From Hydrogenophaga sp. (GTDB lineage: Bacteria > Pseudomonadota > Gammaproteobacteria > Burkholderiales > Burkholderiaceae_C): a stretch of 64,000 nucleotides of DNA. Below, one piece after another: positions 1 through 6,485 of this stretch. Both the position numbers and the translations under genes were made by a program. The notes beneath the pieces were generated by a model. That model searched no databases, had not been told where the DNA came from, and saw only the letters and a list, made by a program, of their open reading frames with translations. The stretch lies in NCBI GenBank assembly GCA_030682835.1, contig JAUXNG010000012.1, positions 44,184-108,183 on the forward strand. The letters are read 5' to 3'. Position 1 is the stretch's first letter; each line of letters begins with the position of its first letter.

Positions 1-579
1 GGCCGCGACTTTTCCCCCACCGAGCAGCGCGTGATCACGCGCCTGGTCGACGTGGTGGCCACGGAATACAAGAAGGCCTGGGCGGGTGTGTACCCGCTGG
101 AACTGTCCTACCAGCGCTCGGAGATGCAGCCCCAGTTCGCCACCGTGGCGACGCCCAGCGAGATTGTGGTGTCCACCAGCTTCATGCTGGAAATCGGCGA
201 CATCACTGGTGCGCTGCACATCTGCATTCCCTACGCCACGCTGGAGCCGATCCGCGACGTGCTGTATTCGTCGGTACAGGGCGATGCGATCGAAGTCGAC
301 CGGCGCTGGGTGCGGCTGCTGAGCCACGAAATCCAGGCCGCCGAGCTGACGCTGGTGGCCGAACTGGCCAAGACCGACGCCACCGTGGAGCAACTGCTCT
401 CCATGCAGGTGGGCGACTTTCTCGAACTCGAACGCTCCCCCACCGTGCAGGCCAAGGTGGAAGGGGTTCCGCTCTTTGAATGCCAATACGGCACCCACAA
501 GGGCAAATACGCGCTGCGGATCGACCGCAAGCTGCGTGGCGCCGACATGAACTGGCTGGGAGATTCCTATGGCAACTGA
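1..579 (+). CDS. fliM: Flagellar motor switch protein FliM, C-terminal part (5' end outside window)
   Basis: FliM is the middle layer of the flagellar C-ring. It binds phosphorylated CheY and switches rotor direction. The frame is open from base 1, so the ORF-track start at 31 is only an internal GTG; the 192 residues seen are the C-terminal part of a protein usually about 330 aa long. The visible part has the CheC-like middle domain (start GRDFSPTEQR) and the C-terminal SpoA/FliN-like domain (DFLELERSP, then VPLFECQYGTHKGKYALRI). It overlaps fliN by 11 bp, typical of the fli operon. Identity is secure; the N-terminal CheY-binding peptide cannot be inspected. Confidence 0.95.
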   Translation, partial: GRDFSPTEQRVITRLVDVVATEYKKAWAGVYPLELSYQRSEMQPQFATVATPSEIVVSTSFMLEIGDITGALHICIPYATLEPIRDVLYSSVQGDAIEVDRRWVRLLSHEIQAAELTLVAELAKTDATVEQLLSMQVGDFLELERSPTVQAKVEGVPLFECQYGTHKGKYALRIDRKLRGADMNWLGDSYGN

Positions 580-991
580 CGACAACGACATCAACGACTC
601 TGTGGCCGACGACTGGGCGCAGGCACTCGAAGAACAGGCCGGCGCCAGTGGCGGCGGGGCCGATGCGGCGCCCGAATTCGAGCCGGTGAGCACACCCGCC
701 GCAGCCACCACGGGCAGCAACCCGATCCAGGACATCCAGATGGTGCTGGACATCCCGGTGCAGCTGTCGGTGGAGCTGGGCCGCACCAAGGTGCCGATCA
801 AATACATCCTGCAGCTGGCGCAGGGCTCGGTGGTGGAGCTGGACGCCCTGGCCGGCGAGCCGATGGACGTGCTGGTCAACGGCTACCTGATCGCGCAGGG
901 CGAGGTGGTGGTGGTGAACGACAAGTTCGGCATCCGCCTGACGGACATCGTGACGCCGTCGGAGCGGATGCGCAGAGTCAGCAAAAGCTGA
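569..991 (+). CDS. fliN: Flagellar motor switch protein FliN
   Basis: FliN forms the lower part of the flagellar C-ring and also docks FliH and the export ATPase. The 140-residue protein has an acidic, low-complexity N-terminus (about residues 1-55, rich in Ala, Asp and Glu). It is followed by a SpoA domain with the family pattern IPVQLSVELGRTKVPIKYIL and AQGSVVELDALAGEPMDVLVNG. Its ATG lies inside the end of fliM, so the two are probably translationally coupled. Length and architecture are normal for proteobacterial FliN. Confidence 0.96.
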   Translation: MATDDNDINDSVADDWAQALEEQAGASGGGADAAPEFEPVSTPAAATTGSNPIQDIQMVLDIPVQLSVELGRTKVPIKYILQLAQGSVVELDALAGEPMDVLVNGYLIAQGEVVVVNDKFGIRLTDIVTPSERMRRVSKS

Positions 992-1002
992 CTCTGCTAT
1001 TC

Positions 1003-1086
1003 GGAACACCCCCCGCGTCGCCTTCGGCGCCACCCCCCTCCAGGGGGGCGACACCTGAGGCCCGGCAAAGCCGGTTCCTCGGTGTC
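1003..1086 (+). repeat. GC-rich palindromic intergenic element, copy 1 (fliN-fliO gap)
   Basis: The 155-bp gap between fliN and fliO is filled by GC-rich inverted repeats, including CCCCCCTCCAGGGGGG and CCGGCAAAGCCGG. It shares the exact 20-mer GGCCCGGCAAAGCCGGTTCC (1059-1078) with the element between fliQ and fliR (2765-2784). Neither strand looks coding. It resembles a dispersed REP-like element; a role in mRNA stability or partial termination within the operon is inference. Confidence 0.7.
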
Positions 1087-1146
1087 TCTGGCTGAATTCC
1101 CTGCGCTCCGACCGCACCCATTCTTTTCCTATTCGCTCCTACTTCC

Positions 1147-1527
1147 ATGTTGCAAAGCGCGCTTCCTGCTCTGGGTCTGCTGCTCCTGATGGTGCTGCTG
1201 GCGTTCGCGCTGCAGCGCTGGAAAAAGCACCTGCCGGGCATTGGTCACCAGGGTGGCCCGGCCATGCGGGTGATGAACTCGGTGGCGCTGGGGCCGCAGC
1301 AGCGGCTCGTCACGGTGCAGCTGGGTGAAGGGGCCGATGCGACTTGCCTGGTGCTCGGCGTGGCGCCGGGCAGCATCACCCATCTGCACAGCCTGCCGAT
1401 GCCCGCCGAGGTCAGCGTGCCCGGCACCTCGGGCGCACCTGGCGCCACCCCCGCCGGCGCCTTTGCCAGCCGCCTGGCCCAGCTCATGAACCCCTCTTCC
1501 GTCAAAGGCCCCCATGCCCCGCGCTGA
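1147..1527 (+). CDS. fliO: Flagellar biosynthesis protein FliO
   Basis: FliO is a small membrane protein that helps assemble the FliP/FliQ/FliR core of the flagellar type III export gate. This 126-residue protein starts with a single membrane segment (about residues 4-24, [18 protein letters not shown]). The cytoplasmic domain has the FliO signature ([20 protein letters not shown] and [17 protein letters not shown]). It overlaps the start of fliP by 14 bp. The family diverges strongly, but position and pattern make the call firm. Confidence 0.92.
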   Translation: MLQSALPALGLLLLMVLLAFALQRWKKHLPGIGHQGGPAMRVMNSVALGPQQRLVTVQLGEGADATCLVLGVAPGSITHLHSLPMPAEVSVPGTSGAPGATPAGAFASRLAQLMNPSSVKGPHAPR

Positions 1528-2320
1528 TGCACCCTGGCGCCAGGGCGCCGTGCTGGCCCTGCTCCTGCTGCTGGCCGGCACCGCGCTGGCACAGACCGCG
1601 CCTAGCCTGCCGCTGACACCGCCCTCGCCTGCCGTGGCGTCCACCGGTGCAGCGCTTCCGCTGGTGATCGGTCAGGGCCCGGGTGGCAACACCTACTCGG
1701 TGCCCATCCAGACCCTGCTGTTCTTCACGGCGCTGTCCTTCCTGCCAGCCGTGCTGCTGCTCATGACGGGCTTCACCCGCATCGTCATCGTGCTGTCGCT
1801 GCTGCGCCAGGCGCTGGGCACCCAGTCTGCCCCGCCCAACCAGGTGGTGGTGGGTCTGGCGCTGTTCCTCACGCTGTTCGTGATGGGGCCCACGCTCGAC
1901 AAGGTCTACCAGGACGCCTACGCGCCCTACACGGCGAACCAGATCAGTTTTGAAGAGGCGCTGTCGCGCGGCGAGCAGCCCATGCGCGCCTTCATGCTCA
2001 AGCAGACCCGGCAGTCCGACTTCGAACTGTTCGCCAAGCTGGCCAAGCTGCCCGACGACGTGACCGCCGAGACCGCGCCGTTCCGCGTGATCGTGCCGGC
2101 CTTCGTCACCAGCGAGCTCAAGACCGCGTTCCAGATCGGCTTCATGATCTTCATCCCCTTCCTGGTGATCGACATGGTGGTGGCCAGCGTGCTGATGTCG
2201 CTGGGCATGATGATGCTGTCGCCCGTGCTCGTGGCCCTGCCCTTCAAGCTCATGCTGTTCGTGCTGGCCGACGGCTGGAACATCCTCATTGGCTCGCTCG
2301 CCGCCAGCTTCGCTGTATGA
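1514..2320 (+). CDS. fliP: Flagellar export gate protein FliP
   Basis: FliP is the main subunit of the helical export channel at the base of the flagellum. The 268-residue protein has a cleavable signal-like N-terminus (about residues 14-27, [14 protein letters not shown]). Membrane segments follow around [18 protein letters not shown] and [20 protein letters not shown], with the conserved [20 protein letters not shown] block. Length is slightly above the usual 245-255 because of the N-terminal extension. The ATG lies within fliO, so translation is coupled. Confidence 0.96.
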   Translation: MPRADAPWRQGAVLALLLLLAGTALAQTAPSLPLTPPSPAVASTGAALPLVIGQGPGGNTYSVPIQTLLFFTALSFLPAVLLLMTGFTRIVIVLSLLRQALGTQSAPPNQVVVGLALFLTLFVMGPTLDKVYQDAYAPYTANQISFEEALSRGEQPMRAFMLKQTRQSDFELFAKLAKLPDDVTAETAPFRVIVPAFVTSELKTAFQIGFMIFIPFLVIDMVVASVLMSLGMMMLSPVLVALPFKLMLFVLADGWNILIGSLAASFAV

Positions 2321-2405
2321 CGGCCCCCACGCTCCGCCGCTGCGCGGGTCGCTGCCCCCCCGGGGGGCTGATCCGGCTTGGGGCGGCCCGGCGCCGGATC
2401 GTCTT
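2321..2405 (+). repeat. GC-rich palindromic intergenic element, copy 2 (fliP-fliQ gap)
   Basis: This GC-rich stretch begins immediately after the fliP stop and fills most of the gap to fliQ. It has complementary blocks such as CCCCCCCGGGGGG and CCGGC/GCCGG. It is related in composition and layout to the elements in the fliN-fliO and fliQ-fliR gaps but is the most diverged copy. The ORF track reads through it in the fliQ frame, giving a false N-terminal extension. Confidence 0.55.
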
Positions 2406-2446
2406 CCGCCCGGCAACTGTTCTCGCCATTCACAAGGACTTTTGAG

Positions 2447-2716
2447 ATGGACCCACAAGCCGCCCTCACCATGGGCCAGAACGCCCTCTTCATGCTGCTC
2501 ATGGTGGCTGCGCCGGTGCTGGCCACCGTGCTGGGCGTGGGCCTGATCGTGAGCCTGTTCCAGGCCATCACGCAGATCCAGGAAGCCACGCTGGCCTTTG
2601 TGCCCAAGCTGATCGCGGCGATTGCAGTGTTCGCCATCGCCGGGCCCTGGATGATGAGCACCATGGTGGACTTCATCCGCAGCACGATCCTGTCCATCCC
2701 CCAGTATGCGGTTTGA
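2447..2716 (+). CDS. fliQ: Flagellar export gate protein FliQ
   Basis: FliQ is a two-helix membrane protein that packs around FliP in the flagellar export gate. The track gives 112 residues. The real start is the internal ATG at 2447 (MDPQAALTMGQNALFMLL), giving 89 residues, the normal family length; the upstream 23 codons are translation of the intergenic element. An AAGGA ribosome site (about 2434-2438) supports this start. Two transmembrane helices (about residues 15-38 and 55-76) flank a loop with ITQIQEATLAFVPK, the FliQ signature. Confidence 0.95.
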   Translation: MDPQAALTMGQNALFMLLMVAAPVLATVLGVGLIVSLFQAITQIQEATLAFVPKLIAAIAVFAIAGPWMMSTMVDFIRSTILSIPQYAV

Positions 2717-2794
2717 CCCCCCCTGCGCCGCTTCGCGGCTTCCCCCCGGGGGGACGGCACTGGCGGCCCGGCAAAGCCGGTTCCGCGGTGCCCT
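2717..2794 (+). repeat. GC-rich palindromic intergenic element, copy 3 (fliQ-fliR gap)
   Basis: This element directly follows the fliQ stop. It contains the hairpins GCCGCTTCGCGGC, CCCCCCGGGGGG and CCGGCAAAGCCGG. The 20-mer GGCCCGGCAAAGCCGGTTCC at 2765-2784 is identical to copy 1. No poly-T tract follows, so it is not an obvious intrinsic terminator. Confidence 0.7.
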
Positions 2795-2840
2795 AGGACG
2801 GCTCCCCCTCTTCTGCGCGCGCTTGCGTACGGCTTGAGTC

Positions 2841-3608
2841 ATGCCCACCTTCAGCGAAGCCGACATCATGGCGCTGGTGTCGCCGGTGTTCTGGCCGTTC
2901 CTGCGGGTGCTGGCGGTGTTTTCGAGTGCGCCGATTTTTTCGGCGCGGTCGGTGCCGGTGCGCACCCGCGTGGCGCTGGCGATGCTGGTGGCGCTGTGCG
3001 CGCAGGCCGGTCTGCCCGATCAGCCGATGGTGGCGCTGACCGATCCGCAGGCTTTTTCGGTGGTGCTTCAGCAGGTGGTGATCGGCGTGGCAATCGGGCT
3101 GGCGGTGCGCATCGTGTTCGCGTCGGTGGAACTGGCTGGCGAGGTGATCGGCCTGCAGATGGGCCTGAACTTCGCGGGCTTCTTTGATCCGTCGACCAAT
3201 TCGCAGTCCAGCACCGTGGGCCGCTTTTTCGGCAACACCACCATGCTGCTGTTCGTGGTGCTCAACGGCCACCTCATGCTGCTGCAGGCGGTGATCGCCA
3301 GCTTCGAGACCTTCCCCATTGGCGGCAACGCGTTCGAGTCGATCAACCGGCTGCAGCTGCACCAGTTGGGCGCCATCGTGTTCCGCTATGGCCTGTGGAT
3401 CGCGCTGCCCATGATCGGCATGCTGTTGTTCATCAACATCGTGCTGGGCTTCATTTCTCGCATCGCCCCGCAGATGAACGCGTTTGCCATCGGTTTCCCG
3501 CTGACGCTCTCGGCCGGCCTGCTGGGCATGGCCTTCACCCTTCCCATGCTCGACGCGCCGGTGATCGCGCTCATGAAGCTGGCCACCAGCCTGTTCACAG
3601 GCGGCTGA
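2841..3608 (+). CDS. fliR: Flagellar export gate protein FliR
   Basis: FliR is the single-copy subunit that completes the FliP5-FliR1 export gate. The 255-residue polytopic protein shows the family blocks PVFWPFLRVLAVFSSAPIFS, QMGLNFAGFFDPSTNSQSS and MNAFAIGFPLTLSAGLLG, spread over about six membrane segments. Length matches the usual 255-265. It is the last gene of this fli stretch and converges with the response-regulator gene downstream, with only 33 bp between them. Confidence 0.96.
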   Translation: MPTFSEADIMALVSPVFWPFLRVLAVFSSAPIFSARSVPVRTRVALAMLVALCAQAGLPDQPMVALTDPQAFSVVLQQVVIGVAIGLAVRIVFASVELAGEVIGLQMGLNFAGFFDPSTNSQSSTVGRFFGNTTMLLFVVLNGHLMLLQAVIASFETFPIGGNAFESINRLQLHQLGAIVFRYGLWIALPMIGMLLFINIVLGFISRIAPQMNAFAIGFPLTLSAGLLGMAFTLPMLDAPVIALMKLATSLFTGG

Positions 3609-3641
3609 GGCCGGGCGCCGGGTGCGCAGGTATCTGGCGCC

Positions 3642-4271
3642 TTACACCAGCCCGTTGCGGATGGCGTAGACCGTGAGTTCGGCGTTGTTGCCCAGGTGCA
3701 GCTTTTCCAGCACGCGCGCGCGGTAGACGCTCACCGTCTTGGGGCTGAGCATGAGATCTTCGGCGATCTCGGAGAGCTTGCGGCCCGAGGCGATCTTCTG
3801 CAGCGTCTGCAGCTCGCGCTCGGACAGGCTGGCGTGCAGTTCCTCGCTCTCCGGTGCGTTGAGGTTGTCCACCAGCATCTGCGCCACCTCGGCGGTGACG
3901 TACTTGCGGCCCTGCATCACGGTGCGGATGGCGTTCACCAGCTCGGCCGGGTCGCCGGCCTTGTTCACATAACCGCGCGCACCGGCCCGCAGGCAGCGGA
4001 TGGCGTACTGGTCTTCCGGGTACATCGAGACCACCAGCGTCTTCACCGGCGAGCCCTCTTCGCGCAGCGCACCGAGCACCTCCAGGCCGCCACGGCCGGG
4101 CATGTTCAGGTCGAGCAGGAGCACGTCGCAGGTGTTCTTGCGCAGCTGCTCGCGCAGTTCGGGGTAGTTGCCCGCTTCGCCCACGACCTGGATGTCCACC
4201 GCCTCGGAAATGGTGTCGCGCACCCCGCGACGCACCACGGCGTGGTCATCACACAAAATCACCTTGATCAT
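3642..4271 (-). CDS. NarL/FixJ-type response regulator
   Basis: This is a DNA-binding response regulator of 209 residues. An N-terminal receiver domain (about 1-120) has the acidic pair in ILCDDHAVV, the phospho-acceptor Asp in LLLDLNMPGRGG, and a lysine at VNKAGD. A LuxR-type helix-turn-helix follows (about 145-205: LSERELQTLQKIASGRKLSEIAEDL, then SPKTVSVYRARVLEKL). Its start overlaps the end of the upstream kinase gene by 23 bp, so kinase and regulator form a pair. The target is unknown; sitting between flagellar and chemotaxis genes suggests, but does not show, a motility link. Confidence 0.9.
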   Translation of the reverse strand: MIKVILCDDHAVVRRGVRDTISEAVDIQVVGEAGNYPELREQLRKNTCDVLLLDLNMPGRGGLEVLGALREEGSPVKTLVVSMYPEDQYAIRCLRAGARGYVNKAGDPAELVNAIRTVMQGRKYVTAEVAQMLVDNLNAPESEELHASLSERELQTLQKIASGRKLSEIAEDLMLSPKTVSVYRARVLEKLHLGNNAELTVYAIRNGLV

Positions 4272-5397
4272 CTTTTTCCTCCTGTTCCATCATCGCACCG
4301 TCTGACCCGATGCCCGCCCCCAGGGGGACCGACAGAATCACCGAGGTACCGCGCGGCGAGGAACTGATGTCCAGCCAGCCACCTACCTTGGCGGCGCGCT
4401 CGCGCAGGCCGAGCAGGCCGAACGACTTGGCCTTGCGCAGCGATTCAGCGTCCAGGCCCCGGCCGTTGTCGTTCACTTCCAGCGTGAGCACGCCTTCCTG
4501 GTCGCTCAGGTCGATGTCGACCGCGCTGGCCCGGGCGTGCTTGGCGACGTTGGTGAGGGATTCCTGCGCCGTGCGGTAGGCCACCAGCTGCACATCATGC
4601 GGCACGTCGATGGTTTCGGCCGAATACCGGACGGCCACCGGCAGGCCGTTGCGCCGCTCGAAACTGGACGCCAGCCACTGCACCGCGGCCACCAGGCCCT
4701 GGTCCAGAATCGGCGGGCGCAGGTTCATCATGATGCGCTGGCTGGCCTCCAGCGCGTGCTGCAGCATCTCCATGGCAGAGCCCACATGCTGCTGCACCTC
4801 GCCGCTGTCCACGTGGCGGCCCACCCAGGCCAGGTCGAGCTTCACCGCCGCCAGGGCACCGCCAATGTCGTCGTGGATCTCACGGGCGATGCTGGCACGC
4901 TCCTGCTCGATGCTGATCTGCAGGTGCTCGGCCAGCTCGGCCAGGCGCTGCCGCGATTCGGCCAGCTCGGCGTCTGCCCGGGCCTTGGCGTTGCGCGTGT
5001 CGGCCATTTCCAGCGCCCGCTGGATCACATGCGACAGCCGGTGCATGCTGTCCTTGAGCAGGTAGTCGCTCACGCCCTGGAGCATGGCCTCGACCGCCGC
5101 GGCCTCGCCGATGGCGCCCGACAGGATCACAAACGGCAGGTCGGGCCGTGCCTCGCGTGCGACCTGCCAGGCGTCCAGCCCGGTGAAGCCGGGCAGGTGG
5201 TAATCGGCCAGCACGATGTCGTACCGGCCTTCGGTCAGCTCCTGGGTGAAGTCTTCCATGGTGTCCACCAGCACCAGTTCGCAGAGCATCTGGCTGCGCT
5301 GCAGGGCGAACTTCACCAGGGCGTGGTCGACCCGGGAATCCTCCAGGTGGAGGATGCGGATCCCTGTCCGCTGTTCTGTCTCGGGGTTTCCGCTCAT
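4249..5397 (-). CDS. Receiver domain-histidine kinase (NarX/DegS-type HisKA_3)
   Basis: This 382-residue soluble kinase has an unusual order. A receiver domain comes first (about 13-130: ILHLEDSRVDHAL, then IVLADYHLPGFTGLDAW), followed by a coiled linker (about 135-165). Next is a HisKA_3 dimerisation domain with the phospho-accepting His in SIAREIHDDIGGALAAVKLDL, then a HATPase domain (TAQESLTNVAKHARA, NDNGRG, FGLLGLRERA). No membrane segment or other sensor domain is seen, so the input is probably phosphotransfer from another kinase to its own receiver. It very likely phosphorylates the overlapping NarL-type regulator. The ATG at 5397 gives a normal receiver start. Confidence 0.88.
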   Translation of the reverse strand: MSGNPETEQRTGIRILHLEDSRVDHALVKFALQRSQMLCELVLVDTMEDFTQELTEGRYDIVLADYHLPGFTGLDAWQVAREARPDLPFVILSGAIGEAAAVEAMLQGVSDYLLKDSMHRLSHVIQRALEMADTRNAKARADAELAESRQRLAELAEHLQISIEQERASIAREIHDDIGGALAAVKLDLAWVGRHVDSGEVQQHVGSAMEMLQHALEASQRIMMNLRPPILDQGLVAAVQWLASSFERRNGLPVAVRYSAETIDVPHDVQLVAYRTAQESLTNVAKHARASAVDIDLSDQEGVLTLEVNDNGRGLDAESLRKAKSFGLLGLRERAAKVGGWLDISSSPRGTSVILSVPLGAGIGSDGAMMEQEEKDDQGDFV

Positions 5398-5465
5398 GGT
5401 GTGAGGTATTTGGCACCACTTCCGGGGCGTGTGGGCGCCAACGGCAAGCGGACATGAAAAGAAGC

Positions 5466-5492
5466 TGAATTCGGGCGGTTATCTGCCGATAC
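5466..5492 (+). promoter_or_regulatory. Sigma-28 (FliA) promoter for the chemotaxis operon
   Basis: TGAATTCG, an 11-bp spacer, then GCCGATAC closely fits the FliA consensus TAAAGTTT-N11-GCCGATAA (7/8 in the -10 half, 4/8 in the -35 half). It lies 84 bp before the preferred start of the CheZ-like gene and points toward the che cluster. It also argues against the ORF-track start at 5429, which lies upstream of the -35 element. Confidence 0.65.
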
Positions 5493-5575
5493 AGCAGGTC
5501 GAGACCTTTGAAAATTGTACTGTCCGCCTGCCCAAGATGCCCTGCCCAGCACAGCCCCCCACAAGCCAGGAACCC

Positions 5576-6010
5576 ATGATGATGCCGCAGCCCGCTCCCT
5601 CGGTCACCCTGCCCGTGAATCTGGTCGCCGATCTGCAGGATTCGCTGCTGATGGCCATGACCGACCTGCAGCGGCTGGAAGGTCTGCTCGATCACGCCAC
5701 GTCCAACCTGCTCGAGCGCTTCGGTTCGGTGAACGAAGCGCTGAGCAACCTGCAGGAACAGCCGGGCGAAAACCTGGTGCCGATCCGCCTCAGCCTGCAC
5801 CAGGCCGTGACCGAGCTCCAGTTCCACGACATGGCCACCCAGCTCATCGTGCACACCGGCAAGGTGCTGCAGGGCTGCGCCTGGCGCCTGGCCGACGAAG
5901 CCATGGAGCGGGAGGAAGACGAGATCCCCTTCTGCATGGACCCCATGCCCGAACGCCCCAGTCCCGTCACACAAAGTGAGATGGACGCCGGTTCCATCGA
6001 GCTGTTCTGA
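5576..6010 (+). CDS. Small CheZ-like chemotaxis protein (putative CheY-P phosphatase)
   Basis: This 144-residue protein heads the che cluster, 58 bp before cheY. It is predicted to be mostly helical. The segment LQFHDMATQLIVHTGKVLQ (about 82-99) aligns with the catalytic helix of CheZ (FQDLTGQVIKRMM), keeping the Asp-x-x-x-Gln pair (here D85 and Q89) that acts on CheY-P. Classical CheZ is about 210 residues, so this would be a compact version. It ends in GSIELF, like the C-terminus of CheD in the same cluster. I chose ATG 5576 because AGGA precedes it at good spacing and it lies after the sigma-28 promoter; ATG 5537 is the alternative. The phosphatase role is inferred from motif and position. 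Confidence 0.6.
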   Translation: MMMPQPAPSVTLPVNLVADLQDSLLMAMTDLQRLEGLLDHATSNLLERFGSVNEALSNLQEQPGENLVPIRLSLHQAVTELQFHDMATQLIVHTGKVLQGCAWRLADEAMEREEDEIPFCMDPMPERPSPVTQSEMDAGSIELF

Positions 6011-6068
6011 CCGCCCGCTCAAGACGCCCCCTTAATTGTCGATATCTGTTGAAAACACGGAGTACCCC

Positions 6069-6431
6069 ATGCAATCGATTCTTGCCGTAGACGACTCGGC
6101 CTCCATGCGAAAAATGGTGTCGTTCACCCTGACGGGCGCGGGCTTTCACGTCGTGGAAGCGGTGGACGGTCAGGACGCTTTCGAAAAAGCCCAGATCCAC
6201 GCCATCGATCTGGTGCTGACCGACCAGAACATGCCCCGCCTCGACGGCCTGGGCCTGACCAAGAAGCTGCGCGAGCACCCCAAGTTCAAGAACACCCCCA
6301 TCCTGATCCTGACCACCGAGTCGAGCGACCAGATGAAGGCGGCAGGCCGCAGCGCCGGTGCCACGGGGTGGCTGGTCAAACCTTTTGATCCGGGTCGTCT
6401 GATCGAAGTCATCCAGAAGGTCATCCGCTGA
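6069..6431 (+). CDS. cheY: Chemotaxis response regulator CheY
   Basis: This is a single-domain receiver of 120 residues, the size of CheY. It has the acidic pair in ILAVDDSASMRK, the phosphorylated Asp in LVLTDQNMPRLDG, the Thr in ILTTESS and the conserved Lys in WLVKPFDPGRL. The track adds 11 N-terminal codons. ATG 6069 is preferred because MQSILAVDDS is the normal receiver start and CGGAG precedes it. The first residues and DQNMP are typical of the CheY found beside cheA in beta- and gammaproteobacteria. It should carry the signal from CheA to the FliM/FliN switch. Confidence 0.9.
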   Translation: MQSILAVDDSASMRKMVSFTLTGAGFHVVEAVDGQDAFEKAQIHAIDLVLTDQNMPRLDGLGLTKKLREHPKFKNTPILILTTESSDQMKAAGRSAGATGWLVKPFDPGRLIEVIQKVIR

Positions 6432-6485
6432 ACCGTTAGCCGCTGATCGCCTGGGCACACGCCCCGGCCAGCCAAGGAGTCCCCC

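Noticed and set aside
5429-5575. N-terminal extension of the CheZ-like protein
   Set aside because: It covers the sigma-28 promoter, has no ribosome site, and its residues do not continue the protein's helical pattern.
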